DNA from: Prunus persica
Taxonomy: Eukaryota > Streptophyta > Magnoliopsida > Rosales > Rosaceae
Assembly (NCBI RefSeq): GCF_000346465.2
Contig: NC_034012.1
Location: 22,045,169 to 22,109,168 of the forward strand
Direction: 5' to 3'
DNA: 64,000 nt
Shown here: positions 21,541 through 34,790 of the stretch, piece by piece
Layout: each line of letters opens with the position of its first letter
Position numbering within the stretch: position 1 is the first letter of the stretch
Position numbers and translations under genes: made by a program
Notes under the pieces: generated by a model
What the model was told of the DNA's origin: nothing
The model's database searches: none
The model's input: the letters and a program-made list of their open reading frames with translations, nothing else

Positions 21541-24050
21541 TGACAGGACCCGATCCAAATTCCGCTTTGGAATCCGAGCCAGACCCTGTGCGTGTCCGAC
21601 ACCTGGCGAATGTCAGGCACAAATGACCTATTTGCCCTTCTATACAAAACACGATAAAATAACAAGGTTGACTTCTACCGAAAAACCGGCAGAGTTTCCC
21701 TTGTAACTGGCTCAATACCAAAACATTTACACCTGTCAAAACAAGTATATATATACATTCCAACAGTTCAATTCTCAGTCTAGGGCATCAGAGCAACTAC
21801 GAAGAATTTACAAATGAGTGAATCATTTTACAAAACAAAAATCCCACATCAAGAGAAAGGCGCGGAAAATGGGAAATGGCCCGGTGGTGGATTCCTGTGC
21901 ACGTCTACTGCCTGGGGGCGCAAAACAACAAAAAGGGTGAGTGGACCCAAAAACAAAGTTTAGGATATAACATATGAACATACACAACCCCACTGTAAAA
22001 ACAGTTATACAAACTAGCTTATTTTCTTTATTTCTGAAATCAATGCATGTATATAATTATACATTTGAAAACAGTTTAAAACTATCACCTAGGTGTACCT
22101 TTATTTCCGTTAATTCCTTATATCCGTCAATTCCTTGCATCACCATGGGTGACACATACTCGCAGGTCTCAGTGACACGAGGTCAGCCCAACAGCAACTC
22201 GCAGGATTCAGGGGACCGTAGTTCACCTAATCTGCATTACTCGCTCCACGCGAGTTCGAGTACCAAGGAACTCGTGGGGCAACTGTCAAGCATGCTGACT
22301 AAACCAAAGGCAACCAATATAATATCTGGGTACAAGGTGGTTTAAGAAAAAATATAAAGTTTCTGAAAAAAATCTGTTGAATAATTAACTTTCTGTAACC
22401 TTTAAAATTCTGCTGCCATTTATCTGATAATTAACGAGAATATCTTTTCCTATATTCTTTAAAAGAGATTTCACTCGGCAGCATGCAACATAAAATATTT
22501 TACAGAATAAAACAGCTGATAATTGAAACTGAACTGCTTAAATTCATTTATTAAAACAAAGAGTCCACTCACTGATAGTCCGAGCTCGCTGGACCTCTTG
22601 AAGGTCCCTCATGCGGGTCACCTGGTGCCCGGGTGCCTGATTCAATGACCATAATATTCTATTAATATAATATAGTATGACATTAAAAACCCTACCCCCG
22701 GCTCCTAAAACTACGTGCGCCAATTTAAAGTTATCCCTATGCCCATAAAAGCTTTCCTTCCACGTGAGATAGTTTAGCGGTATCTTGGGACTCAAAAAGC
22801 GCTAAAGTCCCAAAAAGATCAACCCGGGACCCCATGGGTCCATGACCTCACAATATGATCCGAAAGCCGCTAGAAGGTCCAATATGTCTAGGACACATGT
22901 CCCGAGGGTATTGGTGTCGATCGGACGGTCGGAATAATCACGATCGTGTAATCGCATAATTTCTAAACCCTAGCCCTAGGGTTCGCGATTTCGGAGTAAC
23001 CGGGACTCCGATTCACAATCCGTCGAATCCTACACGATTATGAAATTATCTAGAGTAACATATCTAAAATTGATTACAATCCAACGGCTCAACAGTATTG
23101 AACCCGATAATCGCACAATATGGAAAATCCGTTCGAGGCTCAAACGGTATCCAAATTGAGATCCACGAATTCCTATGCGCTCGTGACAACCTAAGGATCG
23201 TATCAAGATACAGTGCCACTGCACCACCCTCGCCCACGCGCCGCCACACGATGGGTGTCCAAAGCGATAACGCATCGCCGGAAAATCTCAAAACCACGGC
23301 TCCAAACTCCTACCCTAGGTATAACACCATATTTGGAACCACTTTTGTTCTTGCACCTACCCCAAAAACTGACCGGAAGTGGCCGAACACGGAGGCCGAA
23401 AACTGGCCGAATTCCAATTTGAAAACTGAGCTAGCTATAGTCAAAATCGATGCAAACCTACCCAACCATCAGCTAGAGCATGGAAAATAGGTAGAAATCC
23501 ATACCTTACTCGACCAATTTGGAGGAGAATTGAAGGAGAACGAATGGTTGCAAAACTATGCAAAACCGGCTCGTTTTTGGACGGAATCCGGCCAAAACAG
23601 CAACGGCTGGCAGCGGAGAGTGGTCGGGGCTTGAAGACGGAACTGAGCTGGTTCTGTTGGCACCGACGGCAGGGGCAGAGGTGGTCGGTGGCGGGAGTTA
23701 TGGCGCTTGGAAGGTGACGGCTGGAGGAAGACAGCGGGAGAGGGAGAGAGAGAGAGAGAGAGGAAACTGAGGGAGAAGAGAGAGAGGAAACTGAGGGATG
23801 ATTTTTCAAATTACCATGTTTCCCCTCGTGATATTTTACTCGTATTTTCTTCGTTAAAGCTCCGATTTGAGCTCACTTCCTGTCTACGAACTCGTTTCGT
23901 CGTGCTCTACACAACGGTGTATGTGGAATTGTCAAATTCCTTTTTGGTCAAAAAGTCAACTTTTCTTTAATAAATTATTCTAAGGGAAAAATTGTCTTTC
24001 CGCATAATAAATTACTAATTAAATATGAATTTTAGGTTTGGGTCATTACA
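21541..24050 (-). repeat. 3' LTR of the gypsy element
   Basis: It starts TGACAGGACCC and ends GGTCATTACA, followed at once by the polypurine tract complement. It pairs with 28918-31360. It contains a GA-rich run (about 23738-23762) and several short chance frames repeated in both LTRs. Confidence 0.93.
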
Positions 24051-24064
24051 ACCTACCCCCCTTA
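24051..24064 (-). other. Polypurine tract
   Basis: On the minus strand this reads AAGGGGGGTAGGT directly before the 3' LTR, as expected for plus-strand DNA priming. Confidence 0.8.
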
Positions 24065-24117
24065 TAAAAATTTCGTCCTCGAAATTTACGCACCTGTCAC
24101 TCAAAGAGGTGAAGGTA

Positions 24118-27100
24118 CTACTCCCGCATTTGGTCTTCGGGTTCCCACGTAGCCTCTTCTACAGTATGACTCCTCCATAAGACCTTCACAAGTGGAATCT
24201 CTCTCCATCGCAACACTTGCGTCTTCCAATCCAAAATCTGAACTGGTTGCTCCACATAAGTGAAATTAGTCTCCAATTCTACTGGTTGCTCCTCTAACAC
24301 ATGGGAAGGGTCGGAAATATACTTTCGGAGCATGGAGATATGAAAAACATCATGCAATCGAGCTAGATCTGAAGGCAAAGCAAGGCTGTAAGCTACTGGA
24401 CCCACACGCTCTATAATCTCATAGGGTCCGATATAGCGAGGACTTAGTTTCCCCCGCTTCCCAAATCTCACTACACCTTTCCAAGGTGATAATTTCAAAA
24501 ATACCCAGTCTCCAACTTCAAACTGAAGATCTTTTCTTCTATTGTCCGCATAGCTCTTTTGTCGGTCCTGGGCTGTCTTGAGTCGTTCTCTAATGATTTG
24601 TACTTGTTTCTTGGTCAGTTCAACATCCTCAGATACGACCAATCCATGTTCACCCACTTCATCCCAATAGAATGGAGTTCTACACTGTCTCCCATACAAG
24701 GCATCAAATGGAGACATTCTGATACTCACTTGATAACTGTTATTATATGCGAACTCCATAAGTGGTAACTTCTCATCCCAATCACCCCGAAATTGAAGTG
24801 CACAGGCTCTCAACATATCTTCTAGTGTCTGAATGGTCCTCTCAGACTGACCATCTGTCTGGGGGTGAAATGCAGTACGAAACTGCAATTGGGTTCCAAA
24901 AGCTTCATTTAACTTGGTCCAAAAACGGGATGTAAACCGTGGGTCTCGATCTGAAACAATGGATACTGGTACTCCATGAAGTCTCACGATCTCATCTATG
25001 AAAATCTTAGCCAGTTTGTTCAAACTATAATTTGCTCTCACCGGCAGAAAATGAGCTGACTTGGTGAGTCGATCCACGATTACCCATACTCCATCATGTT
25101 TACTCTGTGTGCGGGCAAGTTTGAACACAAAATCCATCGTAAGCCGCTCCCACTTCCACTCAGGAATCGACAGTGGTTGCAATAGCCCTGATGGTTTATG
25201 TCGCTCAGCTTTCACTTGTTGACAAATTAAGCACTTTCTGACATACTCTGCTATTTCTTTCTTCATAAAAGGCCACCAGTAGTGCTCTATCAGAGTATGA
25301 TATATTTTTGTGCTTCCAGGGTGCATTGCAAACACTGATTCATGGGCCTCCTCAAGAATCTCCCTTTTTAAAGCTTCATCATTAGGGACATATAACCTGT
25401 TACCCACCATTAGCGCTCCATCATTTCTTACGGAACAATCAGTTCTGTCGCCATTTGCCACCTCCACTCGCAGCGTACAAATCAAAGGATCCTGAAATTG
25501 AGCTGCGAGTATCCGTTCTACTAGCACTGGTCTCACATGGAGAGTAACTAACAGCGCTCCCTGATTATCCACATCTAGCCCAACTCTGAGCTTCCTCATT
25601 TCTACCATTAATGGCAAATATCTTCCTCGAAGATAAGCTACAGATCCTGAAGATTTTCTACTGAGTGCATCTGCAACAACATTAGCTCTTCCTGGGTGAT
25701 GCTCGATGGTACAGTCATAATCTTTTATCAACTCTAACCATCTTCTTTGCCTCAAATTTAATTCCTTCTGGGTGAATAAATACTTTAAACTTTTGTGATC
25801 TGTAAAGATCTGGCATGTTTCCCCATAAAGATAATGCCGCCAAATCTTTAAGGTAAAAACTACTGCAGCAAGTTCCAAATCATGAACTGGATAATTCAGC
25901 TCATGCTTCTTCAGGTGTCTAGAAGCATAAGCGATCACCTGACCATGCTGCATCAGCACACACCCAAGTCCTTGTTGAGACGCATCACTGTAGATCACGA
26001 AGTTCCCACTATCATCCGGAAGTGCTAAAACCGGAGCAGTGGTCAGCCTGGTCTTGAGTTCGATGAAACTCTCTTCACACTTATCTGACCATGCAAATTT
26101 AACTCCTTTCCTTGTCAAATAGGTGAGAGGTGCCGCTATGGTGGAGAACCCTTCCACGAAGCGACGGTAATACCCGGCTAACCCCAGAAAACTCCGTATC
26201 TCAGTAACACTGGTTGGTCGTAGCCAATTTACTACTGCTTCAATCTTTTGAGGATCAACATAAATGCCCTCTGTAGAGATCACGTGCCCCAAGAAACTCA
26301 CTCTATCCAACCAAAATTGACACTTGCTGAATTTGGCATAAAGTTGCCTCCTTCTCAGAGTCCTCAACACGATGTTTAAATGCTTCATATGTGCCTTTTG
26401 ACTCTTTGAATACACCAGAATGTCATCTATGAACACAATCACGAAGCAATCTAAGTAACGTCGAAACACTCTGTTCATGAGATCCATAAATGCAGCTGGC
26501 GCATTCGTTAATCCAAATGGCATCACCAGGAACTTATAGTGCCCATACCTCGTTCGAAACGCTGTTTTAGGCACATCCTCTTCTCTAACCCGTAACTGAT
26601 GATATCCAGACCTCAGGTCAATTTTAGAAAATACCTTGGCACCCTTCAGCTGATCAAACAAATCATCAATCCGAGGCAATGGATATCTATTCCGCACTGT
26701 GATCTTGTTCACCTATCTGTAGTCAATGCATAACCTCATGGTGCCATCCTTTTTCTTAACAAATAATACTGGAGCATCCCAAGGAGAAAAACTAAGGTGA
26801 ATGAAACCCTTATCTACTAGCTCCTGCAACTGAGTTTTTAACTCCCTCAACTCTGCTGGTGCCATTTTGTATGGTGCCTGAGAAATAGGATTTGTTCCTG
26901 GAGCGAGCTCAATAACGAACTCAATCTCCCGATGAGGAGGTAATCCAGGAAGATCCTCAGGAAATACATCTGGAAAGTCTTGTACGACTGGAATATCTTC
27001 CAATCTCAGCCCATTATCTCTGGTATCAATTACATGTGCTATATATCCTGAGCACCCTTTTCTAAGCAACCGTTTTGCCGTCATAGCTGAAATGAGGCAA

Positions 27101-28824
27101 GATGGAAGCACTCTACGTTCGCCATAAAAAGTTACTTCAGGTCGTCCGGGACTACGGAATACAACTTCTTTCCTGAAGCAATCTACTGAGGCACGATGTC
27201 TGGCTAACCAATCCATCCCTAAGATGACATCCAAGTCAACCATGCCCAAGGGAATTAAATCTGCCTCCAAAAACACATTTCCCACCATCACTGTACTATC
27301 GCGATACACTGTACCTACCCTAAAAATCTCTCCTGTAGGTACAGAGATCGCCAATTCAGTCTGCAGAGCCGAAAGTCTTACATTAGCATTATGGGCAAAA
27401 CTAGGTGTGACAAACGAGTGCGTAGCCCCAGGGTCAATCAAAACTCTAGCAGGAATGCCAAAGACCGGTAAAATACCTGTAATTACATCAGGTGATGCAT
27501 GTGCTTCCTGCTGGGACATGTTATACACTCTGCCTGTGGCTCTGGAACGTCCACCACGTCCCCTTTGCTGACTGCTGCCTCGACTGGCTACACTGGTCTG
27601 GGCACCACCACTGGACGAAGCCTCCACAAACTGTGGTATCTCCTGTGATCTACCCTGCATAACTGTCCCTGGAGTCGATGCAGCTGTGGTCTCTCTAGTC
27701 TGAAGGAACAGCGGGCAATCCTTCCGAAAATGTCTAGGTTGTCCACAGTAATAACATCCAGTAGTGCCCTGCTGGCAAGGCCAAGAATGGAACCTACCAC
27801 ATCTGGCACATTGGGGGCGACTCCTCATGCCAGATCCTGACAGCAACTGTCTTCCAGTACCTCTAACTGCACTACCCCCAGAACGGTTTCTAGAACTACT
27901 ACTTTGGTTGGAACCTCTACTGGAGCTGAATCCAGGTCGGTAACCTCCATAGCTGCGACCACTAGATGATCCCGAACTGTAACTGCCTCTCTTAGATGAT
28001 CCCTGACTAGGACCACCTATTTCAAATTGTTGCCTACGGAGTTCACCCCGTGGTCTGACCATCATCTGGCTGCTTTCAATCAACGAGGCAGACATCACCA
28101 CATCACCGAAGTTAGTCAACCGTTGACTAATCACAATATCTCGGATGGAAGCCTTTAACCCCATAGTGAACAGTTGACACTTCTTGCTTTCATCCTCCAC
28201 CAGTGGAAGACAATACTTAGACAGATCATGAAACTTTTTCTTGTACTTTAAGACAGTCATCATCCCCTGTTCCAGCTGTAAAAACTCTTGCATCTTCACA
28301 TTCTGGTAGGCTTGTGGGTAGTACTGACTGTCAAATGCAGCTCTGAATACTTGCCACGTAATGGCTAAAGGATCCCGATATCTCCTCTTGACCGAATCTC
28401 ACCAATGTCTGGCATTTCTGATCAAGAAGAAGGTAACCAAAGTAACCCTACTGTTCTGTGGAACAGCCATGACCTCCATGATCCGCTCCATCCTTTCAAT
28501 CCATTCCTCAGCTACTGCTGAGGTACCATCACCATCAAAATCAGTGGCCTCAATCCTCTTTGCTTGATCAGCATATCCCAGGGAGGGATCTCTGGGCTGC
28601 CCAGTCCTAGCTAGAGCCTGAGTCAGCAACTCCAAGGTCTGCTGGAAGTTGGGATCTCCCTGCATAGTAGGCACAGCAGGTACGGCTCCTGACGAGCCTC
28701 CAACAACAGACTGCTCTATCGGTGCAGGAACAGGAACTTCCTCCTGCCTGAGCTGGGGATCCTGTCCCCTTTGTCGGGACAACTGTCTAGTCCCTCTACG
28801 GACACCACCAAGCTTAGGGCCCAT
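24118..28824 (-). pseudogene. Gypsy gag-pol polyprotein with two in-frame stops
   Basis: A single frame of 1568 codons runs from ATG 28824 (M-G-P-K-L) to TAG 24120-24118, broken only by TGA at 28401-28399 (codon 142, after RHW) and TAG at 26715-26713 (after CIDYR, where related elements have CAG). Domains in order, with approximate residues: gag (105-250); CCHC knuckle [14 protein letters not shown] (about 356-369); protease with [12 protein letters not shown] (about 460-472); reverse transcriptase with [10 protein letters not shown] (about 798); RNase H with SDASQQGLG (about 945); integrase with an HHCC zinc site ending [13 protein letters not shown] and DDE motifs (SDRDPRF, then [17 protein letters not shown]); then a C-terminal GPY region and chromodomain-like end ([10 protein letters not shown]). 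The two stops look like single transitions (W to TGA, Q to TAG). An upstream in-frame ATG at 28878 exists, but 28824 fits the family start better. Confidence 0.93.
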
Positions 28825-28903
28825 CTTTACTGTCACAAGAAACAGATTTTCAGGAAAACGAGGATGCACAAGGTGCAAAGTCTACAGTAAATTAAACCTA
28901 ATG

Positions 28904-28916
28904 CTCTGATACCAAG
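28904..28916 (-). other. Primer-binding site of the gypsy element
   Basis: On the minus strand it reads TGGTATCAGAGC beside the 5' LTR, complementary to the 3' end of initiator tRNA-Met. Confidence 0.85.
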
Positions 28917-28917
28917 T

Positions 28918-31360
28918 TGACAGGACCCGATCCAAATTCCGCTTTGGAATCCGAGCCAGACCCTGTGCGTGTCCGACACCTGGCGAATGTCGGGCACAAA
29001 TGACCTATTTGCCCTTCTATACAGAACACGATAAAATAACAAGGTTGACTTCTACCGAAAAACCGGCAGAGTTTTCCTTTAACTGGCTCAATACCAAAAC
29101 ATTTACACCTGTCAAAACAAGTATATATATACATTCCAACAGTTCAATTCTCAGTCTAGGGCAAAACTTCAGAGCAACTACTAAGAATTTACAAAGGAGT
29201 GAATCCTTTTACAAAACAAAAATCCTACATCAAGAGAAAGGCGCGGAAGATGGGAAATGGCCCAGTGGTGGATTCCTGTGCACGTCTACTGCCTGGGGGT
29301 GCAAAACAACAAAAAAGGTGAGTGGACCCAAAAACAAAGTTTAGAAAATAACATATGAACATACACAACCCCACTGTAAAAACAGTTATACAAACTAGCT
29401 TATTTTCTTTATTTCTGAAATCAATGCATGTATATAATTATACATTTGAAAACAGTTTCAAACAATCACCTAGGTGTACCCTTATTTCCGTCAATTCCTT
29501 ATATCCGTCAATTCCTTGCATCACCATGGGTGACACATACTCGCAGGTCTCAGTGACACGAGGTCAGCCCGAGCCGCAACTCGCAGGATTCAGGGGACCG
29601 TAGTTCACCTGATCTGCATTACTCCCTCCATGCGAGTTCGAGTACCAAGGAACTCGTGGGGCAACTGTCAAGCATGCTGACTAAACCGAAGGCAACCAAT
29701 ATAATATCTGGGTACAAGGTGGTTTAAGAAAAAATATAAAGTTTCTGAAGAAAATTTGTTGAATAATTAACTTTCTGTAACCTTTAAAATTCTGTTGCCA
29801 TTTATCTGATAATTAACGAGAATATATTTTCCTATATTCTTTAAAAGAGATTTCACTCGGCAGCATGCAACATAAAATATTTTACAGAATAAAACAGCTA
29901 ATAACTGAAACTGAACTGCTTAAATTCATTTACTAAAACAAAGAGTCCACTCACTGATAGTCCGAGCTCGCTGGACCTCTTGAAGGTCCCTCATGCGGGT
30001 CACCTGGTGCCCGAGTGCCTGATTCAATGACCATAATATTCTATTAATATAATATAGTATGACATTAAAAACCCTACCCTCGGCTCCTAAAAGTACGTGT
30101 GTCAATTTAAAGTTATCCCTATGCCCATAAAAACTTTCCTTCCACGTGGGATAGTTTAGCGGTATCTTGGGACTCAAAAAGCGCTAAAGTCCCAAAAAGA
30201 TCAACTCGGGACCCCACGGGTCCGTGACCTCACAATATGATCCGGAAGCCGCTAGAAGGTCCAATATATCTAGGACACATGTCCCGAGGGTATTGGTGTC
30301 GATCGGACGGTCGGAATAATCACGATCGTGTAATCGCATAATTTCTAAACCCTAGCCCTAGGGTTAGCGATTTCAGAGTATCCGGGACTCCGATTCACAA
30401 TCCGTCGAATCCTACACGATTATGAAATTGTCTAGAGTAACATATCTAAAATTGATTACGATCCAACGGCTCAACAGTATTGAACCCGATAATCGCACAA
30501 TATGGAAAATCCGTTCGAGGCTCAAACGGTATCCAAATTGAGATCCGCCAATTCCTATGCGCTCGTGACAACCTAAGGATCGTATCAAGATACAGTGCCA
30601 CTGCACCACCCTCGCCCACGCCCCGCCGCACGCGTCGGCAGCGATGGGTGTCCAAAGCGATATCGCATCACCGGAAAATCTCAAAACCACGGCTCCAAAC
30701 TCCTACCCTAGGTATAACACCATATTTGGAACCACTTTTGTTCTTGGACTTGCCCCAAAAACTGACCGGAAGTGGCCGAACACGGAGGCTGAAAACTGGC
30801 CGAATTCCAATTTGAAAACTGAGCTAGCTACGGTCAAAATCGATGCAAACCTACCCAACCATCAGCTAGAGCATGGAAAATAGGTAGAAATCCATACCTT
30901 ACTCAACCAATTTGGAGGAGAATTGAAGGAGAACGAACAGTTGCAAAACTATGCAAAATCGGCTCATTTTTGGACGGAATCCGGCGAAAACAACGACGGC
31001 TGGCAGCGGAGAGTGGTCGGGCCTTGAAGACGGAACCGAGCTGGTTCTGTTGGCACCGACGGCAGGGGCAGAGGTGGTCGGTGGCAGGAGTTATGGCGCT
31101 TGGAAGGTGACGGCTGGAGGAAAACAGCAGGAGAGGGAGAGAGAGACAGAGAGAGGAAACTGAGGGAGAAGAGGGAGAGTGAGGGTTTTACAAATCTGAT
31201 TTTTCAAATTACCATGTTGCCCCTCGTGATATTTTACTCGTATTTTCTTCGTTAAAGCTCCGATTTGAGCTCATTTCCTGTCTACAAACTCGTTTCGTCG
31301 TGCTCTACGCAACGGTGTATGTGGAATTGTCAAATTCATTTTTGGTCAAAAAGTGAACTT
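28918..31360 (-). repeat. 5' LTR of the gypsy element, right end missing
   Basis: It starts TGACAGGACCC at 28918 and follows the other LTR closely to AAAAAGTGAACTTTT near 31360, where similarity stops. The expected ending, GGTCATTACA, is absent. Confidence 0.9.
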
Positions 31361-31364
31361 TTAT

Positions 31365-31738
31365 TTTGTATTTTAAAGCCGTGGATTTGTTTGTAATTAT
31401 ACGGCGTCTTATACGAAAACCTCGTCGTGTTATTTTATGAGTAAAAACGGCGGCTTTTATTGAAATCGTCGTCTTTACTTTTTACGTCGGTCGATTCATA
31501 ACTTCTGCCGTTCTTTGTTGGCTTTGATTTTACACTGCGGAAATCTGTTTCAAATAGACGTCGGTTGTTTAATTAGGTATGTCGTTGTTTTTGAACAGCC
31601 ATTTGAATCTCCATTTTTTAGTTGTCTAAGGTGGTATTACACGACGGTGTTTTTAGAACCGTCGTCTTTTTAAAAACCACGACGGTTTTCACTTAGACCG
31701 TCGTTGTTTTCTGGTCGTCTTTTTCACTTTTTGTAGTA
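31365..31738. mobile_element. CACTA-like terminal fragment
   Basis: The right end, read as reverse complement, starts TACTACAAAAAGTG (CACTACAAAAA in typical CACTA elements). Inward from it lie repeated CGTCGT/ACGACGG words, typical of CACTA subterminal repeats. No transposase and no left terminus are present. It bridges the broken gypsy LTR and the copia RNase H, so a deletion probably accompanied or followed its arrival. Confidence 0.55.
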
Positions 31739-31739
31739 G

Positions 31740-31978
31740 CAGGTTATTCAGATGCAGACTGGGCTGAAAATATTGATGATCGAAAAAGCACATCTGGTGG
31801 CTATTTTTATCTTGGAAACAATATGGTTTCATGGCACAGTAAGAAACAAAACTGTGTATCACTTTCCAAAGCTGAAGCTGAGTACATCGCAGCCGGGAGT
31901 TGTTGTACTCAAGTTCTATGGATGAAGCAAATGTTGTGTGATTATGGCTTTAATCAAGGTAAGCTGCTCGTTGTGTAG
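31740..31978 (+). pseudogene. Copia element 1 RNase H fragment
   Basis: The plus frame reads GYSDADWAENIDDRKSTSGG, then SWHSKKQNCVSLSKAEAEYI and LWMKQML, ending at TAG. This is the typical copia RNase H block. It is the only pol part left of copia element 1 and is followed by its 3' LTR at 32402. Confidence 0.85.
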
Positions 31979-32401
31979 ATTTAGGCCTAGTTTTTAGGCA
32001 AATTAACTTGGGCCACAAGACTTATCCAGATTGACCAGATCAAGGGTTGACTATGTCTACAAGGTAATTTGCATTTGCATATCATATTAGGAAAACTTTA
32101 TTTTTGTGATTTAGTTTTATTAGGAATGAAATTCACAATAAAATCAATCAGCAAAATTGTTTTCCTCTTTTTTCATGTTAAAACCAATTCTACTCTTTCC
32201 TACTCTTTTTGGAACGAGATTTCTGTTGTTAAAAAACAAAGCTTAAAAACCCTTGTTACTGCCTCTTGCAAAAACTGATTTGAGAGATTTATATTGAGAG
32301 AAGCAAAGGTGAGTTCATGAAAGATTAGAATGATAAAGCAACTTTGTGAAGCTTTTTAATTCTAGTTTGCATCTTCATATTTCATGTTCCATATTGGAAG
32401 C
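31979..32401. other. Copia element 1 3' untranslated region
   Basis: Non-coding AT-rich sequence lies between the RNase H stop and the 3' LTR. I see no clear polypurine tract directly before the LTR. Confidence 0.5.
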
Positions 32402-32660
32402 TGTGTGCGGGCATGCTTGTTTGTGAGGATCATCAATTCGAGAGAGTTCAAGCAAGGACTGAGTAAGGCAAGACAAAAGTATTGGATAGATTCTTGTTTA
32501 GAGGTTTTTCCCTGTTGGGTTTTTTCCTCGTACCATTGGGTACAAAAATTCTTGTGTTAATTTCCTTATGGTGCAAGATTTTATTAGTTAGATTTGGGAT
32601 TGACATCCTTGTCCAATCATATTCTGGTTATCTATTTACTCTACCTGAGGCACGATTTCA
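32402..32660 (+). mobile_element. 3' LTR of copia element 1
   Basis: It begins TGTGTGCGGGCATGC, ends CACGATTTCA and matches 21078-21385 with a 48-bp internal deletion. Confidence 0.8.
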
Positions 32661-32860
32661 CTTTGTTACAACTCCGATTTGTGCCCACTACGTGTCTACG
32701 GACTCATCTCGACGTGCTCTATGCAACGGTACATTGAAATCCCTAGATTCATTCCCCAAAAAAAAGTCAACTTTTAAACCATTAAAATATTCCGAGGTAA
32801 AATTGTCTTTTACATGAATCAATTAATAATTAAAATTTGATTTAGGATCAGGTTGTTACA
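32661..32860 (-). repeat. Gypsy LTR terminal fragment
   Basis: This aligns in order with the last ~200 bp of the gypsy LTRs: CTCCGATTTG, GTGTCTACGGACTC, CGTGCTCTA, GCAACGG, AAAGTCAACTTTT, then a TTACA end. It is a diverged copy whose beginning is replaced by copia element 1. Confidence 0.75.
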
Positions 32861-32864
32861 GGAG

Positions 32865-34785
32865 TTCTCACATGTATGTTGGCCAGGTTACTGAACAATT
32901 GAATTGTTGTGCACTAATTTATCCCACCTTTTATTTTCTTCAGGATATTCTCACCAATGAGATAATTGGACGTGTTACTAAAAGAGGGGGCTTTACTATG
33001 TGGATGACTTTAGTATAGGACAGGCAAACAATGTGAAGCATCCATCTTGTGGCAAGCACAGACAAATCTTTTTGTGGCACCGACGTTTAGGGCATCAATC
33101 TTTTGGTTATATGAGGCATTTGTTCCCAGATTTGTGCTCTGATTTTAATGGTTCATACTTTATGTGTGACACTTGCATCTTAGCCAAGAGTCACTAAGTT
33201 TCTTATCCTTTAAGTATGAATAAAAGTATCATTCCTTTCACTTTAATTCATTCTGATGTTTGGGGTCCTTCTCCTATCTCTACTACTTCTAGATTTAGAT
33301 GTTTTGTCACCTTTATGGATGATTGTACTAGTATGACATGGCTTTCCATGATGAAGACTAAAAGTGAAGTGTTTACTATGTTGCAGTCTTTCCACAAACA
33401 GATTGAAACCCAATTCTCTACCAAAATCCAGATCCTCCGTTCTCACAATGAGGGAAAATATGTTAACCATGACTTTAATACGTACTTTCAAACGCATGGC
33501 ATTATCCATGAAATGACTTCTCCGTGTTGTAGAATGAAAAAAAAAATTGACATCTCCTTGAAAAGGGCCGAGCACTTTTGATTGGGACTCACGTTCTTCA
33601 CCTGTATATTGATGATGCCATCATCACGGTTGTTTATTTGCTAACCATATGCCTTCTTAGGTCTTGTTTGTACTTCGGTCCAAGTGCTCGCTCAACACGG
33701 GCCTCTGCCCTCTGTCTTGATGCTCACAACACAAGTATTTGGATGCATGGCATATGTTCATCTCTATAAAACCCAGCGAAGCAAACTTGATCCATGTGCC
33801 ATTCGGTGTGTTTTTGTGGGGTATGCCACTCATTAGAAGGGCTAACGATGTTATCATCCCCTATTCGAGACACATATGTCACTTTGCATGTCACTTTTTT
33901 AGAGTCTAAGATATTCTTTTATGCCCTATGTCCAATTATCCACTTCAAAGGGAGATACGAAGTGAAGCGCCTACTTGGAGCACTTTAGACGATGAAAAAA
34001 ATGAAGTCTATTCTATCCTAACGACTTGTCACTTCAAACAGTAAAGAATAGTTGCTCTCTATATAAAACAACCGTTCGCACTAAGGAATGAGACCTGTAA
34101 CGTGAACTTGAAGTTGTTGATTTGACGCCTGTATCTTCCGACAAGGAAGAGAAACTTGAACAAGCTGAAGACCCCTTCTCTTGCTACATTACCAAATGCC
34201 CAATCTCCTAAGAATATCTCTGAGGTAACTGCTCCTACCACTCTTCTGAATTTAGTTGATGATTCTATTGGATACGAATTACCTTTCAGGCAGAACTGTG
34301 GAAAACCACCAAACCAGTATTCTCTTGATATTAGCAAGCCTTCAAAGTATCCAATTGCCAATCATGTGTCCACTCAAAGATTGTCTAAACCATTGAAGGC
34401 ATTTGTGCATCAGTTGACTGAAGCACTAGAAGATTCAGAGTCAACTTCAAGCAATGAAGGAAGAGATGAAGACTCTAGAGAAAAATCAAACGTGGACACT
34501 AGAGACATTACCGCTAATAAAAAAGAACTATTGGATGCAGATTGGTGTTCACTGTCAAGCACTCGGTCAATTGAACGATACAATGCCAGACTTGTGGCAA
34601 AGGGATACAAACAAACTTACAACATCGACTATGCTGATAATTTCCCCGTAGCAAAGCTTAACATCGTTCGAGTGCTATTGCCTCTTACGGCCAATCTGGA
34701 TTGGCCACTCTACCAGTTTGATGTAAAGAATGCCTTCTTGCATAGAGAACTCATAGAAGAATTATACATGGACATTCCCCCTATT
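32865..34785 (+). pseudogene. Copia element 2: gag-pre-integrase, integrase, RT start
   Basis: The coding trace changes frame repeatedly. In order it shows TEQLNCCALIYPTFYFLQDI; a GAG-pre-integrase box (FLWHRRLGHQSFGYMRHLFP at about 33070, CDTCILAKSH at about 33165); integrase (IHSDVWGPSPISTTSRFRCF, FVTFMDDCTSMTW, SHNEGKY); VFGCMAYVHLY at about 33735; and reverse transcriptase (RLVAKGYKQTYNIDYADNFP in frame at about 34580, then FDVKNAFLHRELIEELYMDIPP). It stops at 34790, where another LTR-like element is inserted; the RT resumes near 36530. Several stops show it is dead. Confidence 0.85.
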
Positions 34786-34790
34786 AGATA

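Larger units (their letters stand above)
21541..31360 (-). mobile_element. Ty3/gypsy chromovirus-type retrotransposon
   Basis: The parts are LTR 21541-24050, polypurine tract complement at 24051-24064, polyprotein 28824-24118 (minus), primer-binding site at about 28904-28916 and second LTR from 28918. The long 2.5 kb LTR, integrase and a C-terminal chromodomain-like end suggest the Tekay branch of the chromoviruses. It inserted into copia element 1; ACAAG at 21536-21540 is the left half of its presumed TSD. The right LTR loses its last ~95 bp near 31360, so the right TSD is gone. In one 235-bp comparison of the two LTRs I counted 7 differences, so it is not a very recent insertion. Confidence 0.93.

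Noticed and set aside
23098..23809. ORFs of 60-130 codons in the gypsy LTR, repeated near 30480-31163
   Set aside because: They recur in both LTR copies with length-changing differences, as expected of chance frames in a repeat.
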